Source of the DNA: Gammaproteobacteria bacterium
GTDB taxonomy: Bacteria > Pseudomonadota > Gammaproteobacteria > Pseudomonadales > Azotimanducaceae_A
Direction: 5' to 3'
Assembly: GCA_012960755.1 (NCBI GenBank)
Contig: DUAT01000088.1
Location: 45,473 to 109,472, forward strand
DNA length: 64,000 bases
Shown here: positions 38,755 through 48,683 of the stretch, in pieces
Numbering within the stretch: the first letter of the stretch is position 1
Layout of the letters: the number at the start of each line of letters is the position of its first letter
The notes under the pieces: model-generated
Told to the model about the DNA's origin: nothing
The model's input: the letters and a program-made list of their open reading frames with translations, nothing else
Database searches by the model: none
Position numbers and translations under genes: made by a program

Positions 38755-39723
38755 ATGCAGCATCGCGAGCAGATACTCGAACTCGAACATTGGTTATCCG
38801 GACGGATAATCGGACAGGAAAAATTAGTCAACAGGCTCCTGATGGCACTTCTGGCAGATGGTCACCTTCTTGTGGAAGGTGCGCCCGGGCTGGCAAAAAC
38901 TAAAGCTATCAAAACATTGGCTGATGGTGTTGAAGGTGACTTCCATCGAATCCAGTTTACCCCTGATCTGTTACCCTCTGATATTACCGGTACTGAAATC
39001 TATCGGGCTCAGGAGGGGACATTCGAGTTTCAGCAGGGGCCAATATTCCACAACCTGGTTCTGGCCGATGAAATCAACCGGGCACCCGCCAAGGTTCAGT
39101 CCGCGTTGCTGGAAGCAATGGCCGAAAGGCAAGTCAGCGTCGGCAGGCAGACATTTCCGCTAGCTGACCTGTTTCTGGTCATGGCAACCCAGAATCCGAT
39201 TGAGCAGGAAGGCACCTATCCTTTGCCTGAAGCACAACTGGATCGGTTTCTGATGCATGTCAATATCGATTATCCCGACGCGACATCCGAGAGAAGCATT
39301 CTGCAACTGGTTCGAAATGAAGCCATGACTGCAAGAGACAACCACAAAGAAAATCCACCTACTCTAAGCCAACAGTCTATCTTTGATGCCCGCAAAGAAA
39401 TCCTCTCACTCCACATGGCACCAGTGGTTGAGGAATACATGGTCCAGCTCACCATGGCAACCCGACAACCGGAAGTGTTCGGTGAAGACCTGGCGAACTG
39501 GCTGGACTATGGCGCATCCCCCCGGGGGACAATTTCATTGGATTTATGCGCACGAGCTAATGCATTTCTGCTGGGCAAGGACTTTGTTAGTCCTGACGAT
39601 GTTCAGGCTGTGGTGCATGATGTTTTCCGGCACCGGATCATTATCAGTTTCGAGGCCGAAGCCATGGGAATAGATGCAGATCACATCATCGATACATTAG
39701 TTCAACGCGTCGCAGCAGGCTAG
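38755..39723 (+). CDS. MoxR-family AAA+ ATPase
   Basis: A chaperone-like ATPase that usually works with von Willebrand A-domain proteins encoded beside it. The 322 residues show Walker A LLVEGAPGLAKTKAIKTLA (about 38-46 for the P-loop), Walker B with LADEINRAPAKVQSALLEAM, sensor ATQNPIEQEGTYPLPEAQLDRF, and a C-terminal lid. It heads a six-gene operon in which every downstream gene is overlapping or within 10 bases. Confidence 0.95.
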   Translation: MQHREQILELEHWLSGRIIGQEKLVNRLLMALLADGHLLVEGAPGLAKTKAIKTLADGVEGDFHRIQFTPDLLPSDITGTEIYRAQEGTFEFQQGPIFHNLVLADEINRAPAKVQSALLEAMAERQVSVGRQTFPLADLFLVMATQNPIEQEGTYPLPEAQLDRFLMHVNIDYPDATSERSILQLVRNEAMTARDNHKENPPTLSQQSIFDARKEILSLHMAPVVEEYMVQLTMATRQPEVFGEDLANWLDYGASPRGTISLDLCARANAFLLGKDFVSPDDVQAVVHDVFRHRIIISFEAEAMGIDADHIIDTLVQRVAAG

Positions 39724-39732
39724 TACACGACC

Positions 39733-40728
39733 ATGCGTCGTACAAGGGCTGCGATTAACCACAAATTTCAGACTCAAGGTGGCGCCTACACTGACGTCGC
39801 TGACCTGATTCGATTTCGCCATGCAGCGAAAGAAATCGATTCAGTCACTATCAACAAATCAAGTAACCCCCTGTCCGGTTTGCTGACTTCAAACTTTAAG
39901 GGCCGCGGTATCGACTTTGCCGAGGTTCGTGCCTACGAACCCGGAGATGATGTGCGAACCATCGACTGGCGCGTTACCGCAAGAACCCAGGTGCCACATA
40001 CCAAACTCTTTCAGGAAGAAAAAGAACGCCCTGTGCTGATTTTAGCGGACCAGTCCCAATCAATGTTTTTTGGATCGAGGATCGCGTTCAAATCTGTCAT
40101 CGCTGCGCAATTGGCTGCCTTAATCGCATGGATTTCCCTGGACAACGGCGACCGCGTCGGAGGTATCGTTTTTTCCGAGAGCCGCCATCGTGAAGTCAGG
40201 CCAAGGCGAAGCAAGCACGCTGTACTGCGACTGCTGCATGAAATAAATGACTTTAACCATGCACTGAGCAAGGAAGCGCGTTCCGAAGACGGGAATGATG
40301 AAAGCCAGCAGGCGCTGACAAGCGAATATTTGTCCGACGCACTGGTGAATGTCCGGCGTGTTGCCAAGCATGGCAGCACAATCTTCCTGATCAGCGACTT
40401 CCAAAACCTGAATGTAAGTGCGTTGCTTCATTTCCGCCAACTTTCGCAGCACAATGATATCATCGGCATCCACATATCAGACCCGTTGGAACACGATCTG
40501 CCAAGGCCGGATCTTTATACCATCACCAACGGCCAGCAGCGGATGCAGATTAACACCGCTGATGCTCGCCACCGCAAGGAATACCAGCGTGATTTTTATC
40601 ACAACCTCGAAAACGTGAAAACCGAGTTCAACAAACTAAAATCGCCGTTATTTGAGCTGAGCACCGCCAGGGAGCCAGTCAATACCCTGGCCGAGGCATA
40701 TAACAAATTCAGGATGGTCAATCGTTAA
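39733..40728 (+). CDS. DUF58-domain protein
   Basis: Standard second member of moxR operons; 331 residues. The DUF58 core is AYEPGDDVRTIDWRVTART with the following degenerate VWA-like segment (VLILADQSQSMFFGS), so a divergent VWA fold is likely. It starts 9 bases after moxR and ends in TAATG with the next gene. Molecular function is not established; cytoplasmic, possibly linking MoxR to the membrane Bat proteins. Confidence 0.93.
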   Translation: MRRTRAAINHKFQTQGGAYTDVADLIRFRHAAKEIDSVTINKSSNPLSGLLTSNFKGRGIDFAEVRAYEPGDDVRTIDWRVTARTQVPHTKLFQEEKERPVLILADQSQSMFFGSRIAFKSVIAAQLAALIAWISLDNGDRVGGIVFSESRHREVRPRRSKHAVLRLLHEINDFNHALSKEARSEDGNDESQQALTSEYLSDALVNVRRVAKHGSTIFLISDFQNLNVSALLHFRQLSQHNDIIGIHISDPLEHDLPRPDLYTITNGQQRMQINTADARHRKEYQRDFYHNLENVKTEFNKLKSPLFELSTAREPVNTLAEAYNKFRMVNR

Positions 40729-41249
40729 TGGCTGCTAACACACCACAACTCGCTGATCCCGGTCAGGCCGACCCCCTGGCACAGTTACGCGATATTCATC
40801 TGCCGGGGCCGATCGAATCATGGCCGCCAGCACCAGGATGGTGGTTGCTGGCAATATTGGGACTCTGCGCCATCGCCTACGGGCTCTTTTTTTTATACAG
40901 GCAATGGCAGAAAAACCAGTATCGCCGCGAAGGTGTGAGAGCCCTGGGTGAACTACAGAACCAGTACCAGAGAAATCCAGAGACCGTTAACTACCTTGAA
41001 CAATTCAGCCTGCTATTGAAGCGGGTCGCCCTGAGTCATTATTCACGCGAGCATGTGGCGAGCTTAACCGGTGAAGCCTGGGTTGCCTTTCTTGATAAAT
41101 CCGGCGCGACCCATGATTTCGGTATGGGGCCAGGCCAGGTTCTAATTGAAGGAAACTACTCACGAGAGTCGCCTTTTGAGGTGGTTGAACTTCACAGAAT
41201 CGGTACGCAGTGGATAAGGAATCACGGCGCAGTGGAGTCTTCTCGATGA
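40728..41249 (+). CDS. DUF4381-domain membrane protein
   Basis: A 173-residue single-span protein: a proline-rich N-terminus ending LRDIHLPGPIESWPPAPGWW (the family signature), one helix (LLAILGLCAIAYGLFFLYR) and a cytoplasmic helical domain with YLEQFSLLLKRVALSHYSR. It shares one base with the DUF58 gene (TAATG) and four with batA (ATGA), so the three are translationally coupled. Confidence 0.92.
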   Translation: MAANTPQLADPGQADPLAQLRDIHLPGPIESWPPAPGWWLLAILGLCAIAYGLFFLYRQWQKNQYRREGVRALGELQNQYQRNPETVNYLEQFSLLLKRVALSHYSREHVASLTGEAWVAFLDKSGATHDFGMGPGQVLIEGNYSRESPFEVVELHRIGTQWIRNHGAVESSR

Positions 41250-42322
41250 TCGAATTTCTTTGGCCCTGGGTATTTTATTTTCTGCCACTGCCCATCCTTG
41301 TCTACCTGCTCGTGCCCAGGTCCAAGAAGAAGGATGCAGCGCTGTATGTACCCTTTTACCAATCTGCCTCCGCCTATGACAGTTCAAAGAATCGGGAAAA
41401 CACCCGCAACCTGCTACGACGCATAGCACTCATCCTGGTCTGGACGGGTCTCGTGATTGCTACCAGTCGTCCTCAATGGATCGGTGAGCCCGTCGAACTC
41501 CCCTCAACCGGGCGTGACCTGATGCTGGCCGTTGATATCTCGGGCTCCATGGGTACTGAAGATATGCAACTCGGCAATCAACCGGTGACCCGGTTGCAGG
41601 TGGTCAAAGAGGTTGTTGGGGATTTTGTAGAACGCCGCAGAGGGGATCGGCTCGGGCTCATTCTTTTTGGCACCCAGGCCTACCTGCAAACACCACTCAC
41701 CTTTGACCGAAAAACCGTTCGCACTTTGTTAACAGAGACTCCACTGGGCATCGCAGGCGGCAAAACCGCAATTGGCGATGCGATTGGCCTTTCCGTGAAG
41801 CGATTGCATGACCGGCCCGCCGACAGCCGCATATTAATTTTACTGACAGACGGCCAAAACAACGTCGGTGAAGTATCGCCCATTCAGGCTGCCCAGATAG
41901 CAGCGAAGGAAGGAGTAAAAATTTACACTATCGGATTCGGCGCCGATGAACTGGTCGTTCCCGGGTTGTTGTTTAACCGCACCATAAACCCCTCGTCAGA
42001 ACTGGATTCCGAAACCCTGATGCAGATAGCCGAGGTAACTGGCGGAATTTATCAAAGAGCACGGGACACTCGTGAACTCGAAGATATCTATGAAGAGCTG
42101 GATCGACTGGAACCTGTTGAACAGGATCTGGAAACCTACCGACCGGTTAAGTCCTTGTTTACCTGGCCATTGGGATTCGCCCTGGTAGCGAGCTTTCTGA
42201 TTACATTGGCGCATCCGCAGGTCATGGTCTGGTTTACATCCCTGCCGACAGTCAGAGACTCTTCACTCACGCCATCAGCAGAACCATTGCACGAGCAATC
42301 AAGGGAGCCTCAACGTGAATAA
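41246..42322 (+). CDS. batA: BatA-like von Willebrand A-domain membrane protein
   Basis: The start is ATG 41246, in an ATGA overlap with the previous stop, giving 358 residues; an upstream frame extension to 41210 only adds polar residues. N-terminal hairpin helix (FLWPWVFYFLPLPILVYLLV), a second helix near 60, then a VWA domain with the MIDAS motif LAVDISGSMGTEDM (D-x-S-x-S) and later LLTDGQNNVGEV, and a final helix near 315-335. Bat (Bacteroides aerotolerance-type) proteins are linked to stress and envelope integrity. Confidence 0.93.
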   Translation: MIEFLWPWVFYFLPLPILVYLLVPRSKKKDAALYVPFYQSASAYDSSKNRENTRNLLRRIALILVWTGLVIATSRPQWIGEPVELPSTGRDLMLAVDISGSMGTEDMQLGNQPVTRLQVVKEVVGDFVERRRGDRLGLILFGTQAYLQTPLTFDRKTVRTLLTETPLGIAGGKTAIGDAIGLSVKRLHDRPADSRILILLTDGQNNVGEVSPIQAAQIAAKEGVKIYTIGFGADELVVPGLLFNRTINPSSELDSETLMQIAEVTGGIYQRARDTRELEDIYEELDRLEPVEQDLETYRPVKSLFTWPLGFALVASFLITLAHPQVMVWFTSLPTVRDSSLTPSAEPLHEQSREPQRE

Positions 42323-44120
42323 CGGGGCTTTTAAGGGCATTGCTGGCGACGGCGTCACAATGGATCTGTTGGAGAATTTTCATTTTCTTCGTCCGGAATG
42401 GTTTTATGCGGTAATTCCAGCGATTTTGCTTATTATCATTTTGCGTCTTCGGCAGGGAAGAGGATCCAGTTGGGAGCAAACCATAGACGCCAGCCTGTTG
42501 CCTTATCTGATCGATGACGTCACTGCAAAGCCTGTTAAGACCCTGATCTACTTTATTCTCTTCGCCTGGATTCTCGCGATCCTCGCCCTGGCGGGTCCGG
42601 TTTGGGAAAAGACCCCGCAGCCGATGCATGAACGTGAAGATGCGCTGGTTATCCTGTTCGACCTTACCCGTTCCATGTATGCGACGGATGTAAAACCCAA
42701 TCGACTGGTTCGAGCCCGGAGAAAACTTTTAGACTTACTGGCAATGCGGTCCGAAGGTGTCACCGCGCTCGTGGTTTATGCAGGTGATGCCCACGGCGTA
42801 TCTCCTTTAACCGATGATGCCAGAACCATTGCTGAAATGATCCCTGCAGTATCTCCGAATATTATGCCAGCGCCCGGCAGCCAGTTGGCACCGGCACTGC
42901 GACTCGCACACAGCTTGTTCGTAGACGCAAGTGTTGCCAGCGGTCGAATTCTGATTGTTACTGACGAGATTCGGGATGTTGCCGAGGCACAAAACGTGGC
43001 CCGACAATTCCGCTACGCCTATCCGGTATCAGTACTCGCCGTCGGCACAGCAGAAGGTGCTCCAATTCCTGGACAAGGTCCACGCCAAAGCGGCTTTATG
43101 AAAGACGCCAACGGCACACTGGTGATTCCGAAGGTAGACTTTTCTGCCCTGGCAGATTTTGCGTCAGTGGCAGGCGGCCGATACGCCAGGATCACGCTGA
43201 CGGATGAGGATCTGGAATATTTGCTCGCCGATGAACCCCTGATCAACCCGGATGAGTACCGGGAACTGGAACGGGACTTTGATGTCTGGTTTGAAGAGGG
43301 ACCCTGGTTACTGTTACTCCTGCTACCCCTGGCTGCCCTGAGTTTTCGAAGAGGATGGGTCTGGTCGGTGGTGCTGGTTTGCCTGTTGCCCATACCCGAG
43401 GCGGAGGCTTCCCTATGGGATGATTTATGGGAGAGTCGCGACAGACAGGCTGTCAAGGCCATGAATGACGGCGACGCCCTGCGGGCAGCAGAGCTTTTTC
43501 AGCACGAACAATGGAAAGGCACGGCTCAATACCGGGGTGAAGATTATGTCGGGTCTGCAGAGGCGTTTTCAGCGGCCAATACAGCCGATGGTCGATATAA
43601 TCTGGGTAATTCTCTCGCCAGATTAGGCAAGTACACCGAAGCGATCGAGGCTTATGATGAGGCCCTGGTCATTAACGCCGGGCATGAGGATGCGAATTTT
43701 AATAAAGAACTAGTGCAAAAGTTGCTCGAATCCCAACAACAGCAGGAACAGCAGCAAAACAGTGACGACGACCAGAACCAGGATTCCGACGAAAGCGAGG
43801 ATCAGCAACAAAGTAGTGATCAACAAGACCAGGATTCAGAAAATCAGTCTGACAGTGAACAAAAACAACAGGACGCCGATGAACAGAAATCCAACGAACG
43901 CGATGAGGCCGAACAGCAGCAACAGGATCAACGAGAAGCCGAAGACCAGCAACTCGCTGAAGCAGAACCCCTGAACGAAGAAGAAGAGCAAGCCTTGCAA
44001 CAATGGCTACGCAGAGTGCCGGATGATCCAGGCGGCCTGCTAAGACGAAAGTTTGAAATGCAACACAATGACCGACTGAAGAGAGGCGAAAGGACACAAA
44101 ATGACACGTCAAACTGGTAA
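42315..44120 (+). CDS. BatB/BatC fusion: VWA domain plus TPR and Gln/Asp-rich tail
   Basis: One 601-residue protein combines roles often split between BatB and BatC. The N-terminal helix pair is followed by a VWA domain where the MIDAS is altered to LFDLTRSMYATD (D-x-T-x-S). Two helices near 335-370 precede a TPR-like unit (YNLGNSLARLGKYTEAIEAYDEAL). A long low-complexity tail of Gln, Asp, Glu and Ser (about 478-560) then ends in ALQQWLRRVPDDPGGLLRRKF, which is conserved in the family. GTG 42315 has GGGAG upstream and overlaps batA; ATG 42360 (MDLLENFHFLRPEW) fits the family start equally well. Confidence 0.92.
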   Translation: MNNGAFKGIAGDGVTMDLLENFHFLRPEWFYAVIPAILLIIILRLRQGRGSSWEQTIDASLLPYLIDDVTAKPVKTLIYFILFAWILAILALAGPVWEKTPQPMHEREDALVILFDLTRSMYATDVKPNRLVRARRKLLDLLAMRSEGVTALVVYAGDAHGVSPLTDDARTIAEMIPAVSPNIMPAPGSQLAPALRLAHSLFVDASVASGRILIVTDEIRDVAEAQNVARQFRYAYPVSVLAVGTAEGAPIPGQGPRQSGFMKDANGTLVIPKVDFSALADFASVAGGRYARITLTDEDLEYLLADEPLINPDEYRELERDFDVWFEEGPWLLLLLLPLAALSFRRGWVWSVVLVCLLPIPEAEASLWDDLWESRDRQAVKAMNDGDALRAAELFQHEQWKGTAQYRGEDYVGSAEAFSAANTADGRYNLGNSLARLGKYTEAIEAYDEALVINAGHEDANFNKELVQKLLESQQQQEQQQNSDDDQNQDSDESEDQQQSSDQQDQDSENQSDSEQKQQDADEQKSNERDEAEQQQQDQREAEDQQLAEAEPLNEEEEQALQQWLRRVPDDPGGLLRRKFEMQHNDRLKRGERTQNDTSNW

Positions 44121-45807
44121 CTTCCTTCGTGCCTGTCTATTTGTAGTCACGAGCATCGCCTTTACAAGCATAACCAGCAGTGCGTTCGCACAACTGTCTG
44201 TAACAGTGGATCGCACACAAATCACAGAAGCTGATTTAGTGCGCCTGAACATCCGTGTCGACAATGTGACAACCTCATCGAACCCCGACTTCGGTGCCCT
44301 GGAAAGGGACTTCGAAATTTTGGCGGCGCTAGGACCCAATCAAAATAGTCGCATCTCCATCGTCAACGGCCGACAAACGTCTGAAGTTCATACCACCTGG
44401 GAACTAAGATTGCGAGCCAGACGCCTGGGACAGCTCATCATCCCCGCCTTCAAGATAGGCGACCAGAGCTCACAGCCAATCAGGATAGAAGTCGTTAAAC
44501 AATCCGCTGCAATGAAACAGAAAATGGATCAACTGGTTTTCTTTGATACCAGCGTTGACCACACAAATATCTACGTCCAGGGTCAAATCATTTACACAAT
44601 CAGGTTGTTTTACATCGAGAACATTTCTGGAGATTTTCCCGCACCACCAGAGTTGGGAGATGCTGTCATCGAAACGATCGAGAGTGAACGACGATATGAC
44701 ACCATTACCAATGGAAGGCGGTACTACGTGCTGGAAAAACGATACGCCATTTATCCACAGCGCAGTGGTGAACTGGTGATACCCCGACAGGCATTTTCCG
44801 GTTCCAGGGTGGGTCGCGGCTTTTTCTCTACCCGAGAACCCATCATGGCACTCTCAAAACCGCACACAATCACAGTAAGCCCCAGACCCCCATCATACCA
44901 GGGGAAACACTGGCTACCGGCCAGGTCCCTGGAAGTGACCGAATCCTGGAGCCAGAATCCACCCGGGTTCAAAGTCGGTGAACCCATCAATCGCACTTTA
45001 ATAATCAGCGTTGAAGGTCTGGCTGCCTCCCTGCTCCCGGTGTTTGAAAACATCGAGATAGAGGGCGCCAAAACCTATAAAGACCCCGCTGTAGAAGATC
45101 AAACCGCCAACGAAAACGGCATATTCGCCACCCGTTCTGTCATGATCGGAATCGTGCCCACCAGAGCCGGTACCATTCGAATCCCGGAGATTAGTATTCC
45201 ATGGTGGAATACAGTCACCGACAAGGCAGAAATTGCCACCATATCCTCCCGGGAGTTCCTGGTTGAAGCCTCGGTCAACGTTCAGTCTGAAGCCCCTCAG
45301 ATCCCGGTCAACCCGCCCGTCTCTGAACCATTGGCACCATCCACCCAGCCATTAACAACCATGCAGACCAATCCCTGGGTGGCAGTTTCGGCAACCATTG
45401 GCCTGTTGTGGCTGATCACCGTGGTTCTCTGGTGGCGGCAGACTGCGCGGAAAAAAGAGAAGTTATTGGAACCATCGGACCCAGACCCTGCCATTTCAGA
45501 AACCGCGTTGTTTAAACGTCTTATGGATGCCTGTCGCACTGATGATGCCATCACGGCCAGGAATCTCCTGTTCCTCTGGGGCAAGGCCAGCTACCCATCC
45601 ATCGACTCAACCCGGGAACTGGCTCAAATCACCGGCAGCGATGCACTGCTAGATGAGATAAGCGCCCTTGAGACATGCCTTTATTCACCCTCAGCAGATT
45701 CAGCCTGGCAGGGCGCGAAGCTGGCAAAACTGGTTTCGGAATTGAAATCGCAGGGCAATACAAAAATAAAAAGACCCGCACTCGTCGAGTTCATTAATCC
45801 CGGCTAG
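44101..45807 (+). CDS. batD: BatD-like membrane protein
   Basis: Last gene of the operon, overlapping the previous one by 20 bases. The 568 residues begin with a signal peptide (CLFVVTSIAFTSITSSAFA-QL), followed by large beta-rich periplasmic repeats (LSVTVDRTQITEADLVRLNI; GAKTYKDPAVEDQT) and one helix near 425-445 (PWVAVSATIGLLWLITVVLWW). A cytoplasmic helical tail follows. This is the BatD architecture (oxygen-tolerance/DUF7939-type C-terminus). It ends 42 bases from the convergent pepN stop. Confidence 0.9.
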   Translation: MTRQTGNFLRACLFVVTSIAFTSITSSAFAQLSVTVDRTQITEADLVRLNIRVDNVTTSSNPDFGALERDFEILAALGPNQNSRISIVNGRQTSEVHTTWELRLRARRLGQLIIPAFKIGDQSSQPIRIEVVKQSAAMKQKMDQLVFFDTSVDHTNIYVQGQIIYTIRLFYIENISGDFPAPPELGDAVIETIESERRYDTITNGRRYYVLEKRYAIYPQRSGELVIPRQAFSGSRVGRGFFSTREPIMALSKPHTITVSPRPPSYQGKHWLPARSLEVTESWSQNPPGFKVGEPINRTLIISVEGLAASLLPVFENIEIEGAKTYKDPAVEDQTANENGIFATRSVMIGIVPTRAGTIRIPEISIPWWNTVTDKAEIATISSREFLVEASVNVQSEAPQIPVNPPVSEPLAPSTQPLTTMQTNPWVAVSATIGLLWLITVVLWWRQTARKKEKLLEPSDPDPAISETALFKRLMDACRTDDAITARNLLFLWGKASYPSIDSTRELAQITGSDALLDEISALETCLYSPSADSAWQGAKLAKLVSELKSQGNTKIKRPALVEFINPG

Positions 45808-45849
45808 ACTATTCCCGGTTAGAAAGTCCCGGCTAAATAGTGCTGGCCG

Positions 45850-48546
45850 TTAAACACTCTTGCTGGCGATCTCAAACACGTCGGGAGACAAATCTTCTAT
45901 AGCCAGAATTCGATCAAGCTGCCGTTTCATTAGTTTCTGGCGTTCGTCGTCATACTTGCGCCAGCGAGTGAGTGGAGACAAAACCCGCGCCGCCATCTGG
46001 GGGTTCAGAGCATTTAATTCAATGACACAGTCCGCCAGGAATTCGTAACCTGAACCATCCTTATTATGAAAGTTGACAGTGTTAATAAATCCGAAAGCAA
46101 CGACAAGAGACCGCATTCGGTTGGGATTCTTCATGGTAAAGGCTTCGTGCTGCATCAGCACCTTGACGCGCTCCAGTGTATTGGGCAAGGGACTGGATGC
46201 CTGGATGTTGAACCACTGGTCGATCACGAGTGCCTCGTTAGACCAGCGATTATAGAATTCCGTTAGTGCTTTTTCTTTCGCTGCCACAGCCGCCGAAGAT
46301 GAAGAATTGACCAGCGCCCGGATCGCGGCACTGGTATCTGTCATGTTATCCGAACTCTCAAACTGGGCAACACACAGATTCACCATCTCGGTATCATTCG
46401 GTTGCATCAGGTAGGAAAGGGTGACATTTTTTAGGGCCCGTTGGGCGATATCGTCTGCGACCGGTGCATAGGGCGCTGATGACTGGTTAAGTTTGTAAAC
46501 CGACAACAACAGTCCACTGAGATTTTCAGCAATGGCGTGACGAACCGCTTCACGTGCCTGATGAATCGCATCGACATCCGCAACTTCGGTCAGTTCCGCC
46601 AGATAGGTTTCTGACGGCAGCAACAACATACTGGCAATCATCGCCTTATCGACCCCGTTGTCCTCCATAGACTGGGTCAGGATGTTTTCAACAGCCTGGA
46701 TCAATCGCTTATCAACCGCCAGTGTCTCAATCTCTGAGGAACTGCTGCTCTGGATTTGCGCCACGACCTCCTGAATCACATCCACCGCCAGTCGCTGACC
46801 TGCTTCCCAGCGATTGAAGCCATCGCAATCGTGACTCATGAGGAATAACAGCTCATCACGGCTATACTGGTATTTTAGTTTTACCGGCGCACTGAATCCC
46901 CTGAGTATGGAGGGAATGGGCTCATTTTCCACGGCATTGAATACGAATGTCTGCTCTGATTCGGTCAGGTTTAAAACCGCCGTGAATTCTCCATCCTCCA
47001 CAAGATGCGCGAGATCAAGGCCGGTAGAGTCAAACTTCATGTCCTTACCGTCTGGACCGATCAGTGCAACAGCCAGAGGCATGTGGAATGGTTCTTTCTT
47101 TTTTTGACCCGGCGTTGGCATACAGGTCTGGGTTACCTGCAAGGCAAATGTCTTGTCGTTTTTGCTGTAAGCACCATTGATCGACAATTCAGGCGTCCCG
47201 GCCTGGCTATACCAGCGCCGAAACTGCACCAGCTCAACATCGTTAGCGTCCTCCATGGATTTTACAAAATCCTCTGTAGTTACAGCCTGGCCATCGTGGC
47301 AATCAAAATACAAATCTGTGCCTTTACGGAATCGTTCACGGCCCAGTAACGTTCGAATCATTCCAACGACTTCTGCACCCTTCTCATACACCGTGGCGGT
47401 GTAGAAATTGTTTATTTCGATATAGGAATCCGGGCGGATAGGATGCGCCATGGGACCGGCATCCTCCGGAAATTGACCGCTTCTGAGTACCGCCACGTCA
47501 TTGACCCGGCAAACCGCAGCTGAGCCCATATCTGCAGAAAACTGCTGGTCACGCAACACCGTAAAGCCCTCTTTGAGACTGAGTTGAAACCAGTCACGAC
47601 AGGTCACTCTGTTACCCGACCAATTGTGAAAGTACTCGTGGGCAACGACCCCTTCAACCCGCTGGTAGGCAGCATCGGTGGTTGTATCGGGGCGCGCCAG
47701 CACACAGGAAGTGTTGAAAATATTGAGCCCCTTGTTTTCCATGGCGCCCATGTTGAAACTTTCAACGGCGACAATCATAAAGATATCCAGGTCATATTCT
47801 CGCCCGTAGACTTCTTCATCCCAGGTCATGGAGTTCTTCAACGAGATCATTGCATGATCGAGTTTGTCGACATTGTGCGCTTCCGTAAAAATCTGCAGTT
47901 TCACTCTACGGCCATTCATGGTCTCGAAACTGTCCTCGATATGCGCAAGATCTCCTGCCACCAGGGCAAATAAATAGGCTGGCTTGTTGAAGGGGTCTTC
48001 CCAGGTCACCCAGTGTTTGTCTCCTTCTTCACCTCGCGCCACTTCGTTACCGTTGGAAAGTAAATTCGGATAGGCAGCCTTGTTGGCTCGAATAGTCGTG
48101 GTGTACCTTGACATCACATCAGGTCGATCCATGAACCAGGTGATGTTTCGAAATCCTTCGGCTTCACACTGAGTGCAAAACATGTCACCTGATTTGTACA
48201 GACCTTCAAGCGCCGTATTTTCCTGTGGCTTGATTTCAACGCGGGTGACCAGCTCAAACGTGTCAGGCATCGAGAACAGAGTGAGAGATTCTGGTTCCAT
48301 GGAATATTCATTCGACAGCAACTGACGCCCGTCAATCTCTATGGATTTAGTGTCCAGCCCCTTTCCACCATTGAGCAGAAGATCTGCGCCTGATTCGGTG
48401 GAAGACGGGTTTTTTGTTATTTTCAGCGTTGTCGTCACCCTGGTAATTTCCTCTTCAAGGTCGACATGCAATTTAGTGGTTTCGATTAAATACGCTGGAA
48501 TCTTATAGTCCTGCAGTTCGATGGTTTTTGGCTGACCTTCTTTCAT
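45850..48546 (-). CDS. pepN: Aminopeptidase N
   Basis: Zinc metallopeptidase of the M1 family removing N-terminal residues from peptides. The 898 residues match E. coli PepN in length. GAMEN is at 267-271 and the zinc motif HEYFHNW at 303-309, with the third ligand Glu in LKEGFTVLRDQQF. An Ig-like and a large C-terminal helical domain follow. Cytoplasmic; no signal peptide. Confidence 0.98.
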   Translation of the reverse strand: MKEGQPKTIELQDYKIPAYLIETTKLHVDLEEEITRVTTTLKITKNPSSTESGADLLLNGGKGLDTKSIEIDGRQLLSNEYSMEPESLTLFSMPDTFELVTRVEIKPQENTALEGLYKSGDMFCTQCEAEGFRNITWFMDRPDVMSRYTTTIRANKAAYPNLLSNGNEVARGEEGDKHWVTWEDPFNKPAYLFALVAGDLAHIEDSFETMNGRRVKLQIFTEAHNVDKLDHAMISLKNSMTWDEEVYGREYDLDIFMIVAVESFNMGAMENKGLNIFNTSCVLARPDTTTDAAYQRVEGVVAHEYFHNWSGNRVTCRDWFQLSLKEGFTVLRDQQFSADMGSAAVCRVNDVAVLRSGQFPEDAGPMAHPIRPDSYIEINNFYTATVYEKGAEVVGMIRTLLGRERFRKGTDLYFDCHDGQAVTTEDFVKSMEDANDVELVQFRRWYSQAGTPELSINGAYSKNDKTFALQVTQTCMPTPGQKKKEPFHMPLAVALIGPDGKDMKFDSTGLDLAHLVEDGEFTAVLNLTESEQTFVFNAVENEPIPSILRGFSAPVKLKYQYSRDELLFLMSHDCDGFNRWEAGQRLAVDVIQEVVAQIQSSSSSEIETLAVDKRLIQAVENILTQSMEDNGVDKAMIASMLLLPSETYLAELTEVADVDAIHQAREAVRHAIAENLSGLLLSVYKLNQSSAPYAPVADDIAQRALKNVTLSYLMQPNDTEMVNLCVAQFESSDNMTDTSAAIRALVNSSSSAAVAAKEKALTEFYNRWSNEALVIDQWFNIQASSPLPNTLERVKVLMQHEAFTMKNPNRMRSLVVAFGFINTVNFHNKDGSGYEFLADCVIELNALNPQMAARVLSPLTRWRKYDDERQKLMKRQLDRILAIEDLSPDVFEIASKSV

Positions 48547-48683
48547 AATGCTACTCGCTGGTAATCCCCGATCTTTGAACTAGAGCAGGGCGTAAAGGCG
48601 CGATTGTAACCTTGTGACTGGTCAGCTGCGAGTATTTGTCACCCGTAGAGTCCTAGCCCGGATAATTCGGTTACACTTCCGGC

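Noticed and set aside
45798..45849. Degenerate CCCGGYTAGA repeats between batD and pepN
   Set aside because: Three loose copies in about 45 bases, no stem with T-run; too weak to call a terminator or repeat element.
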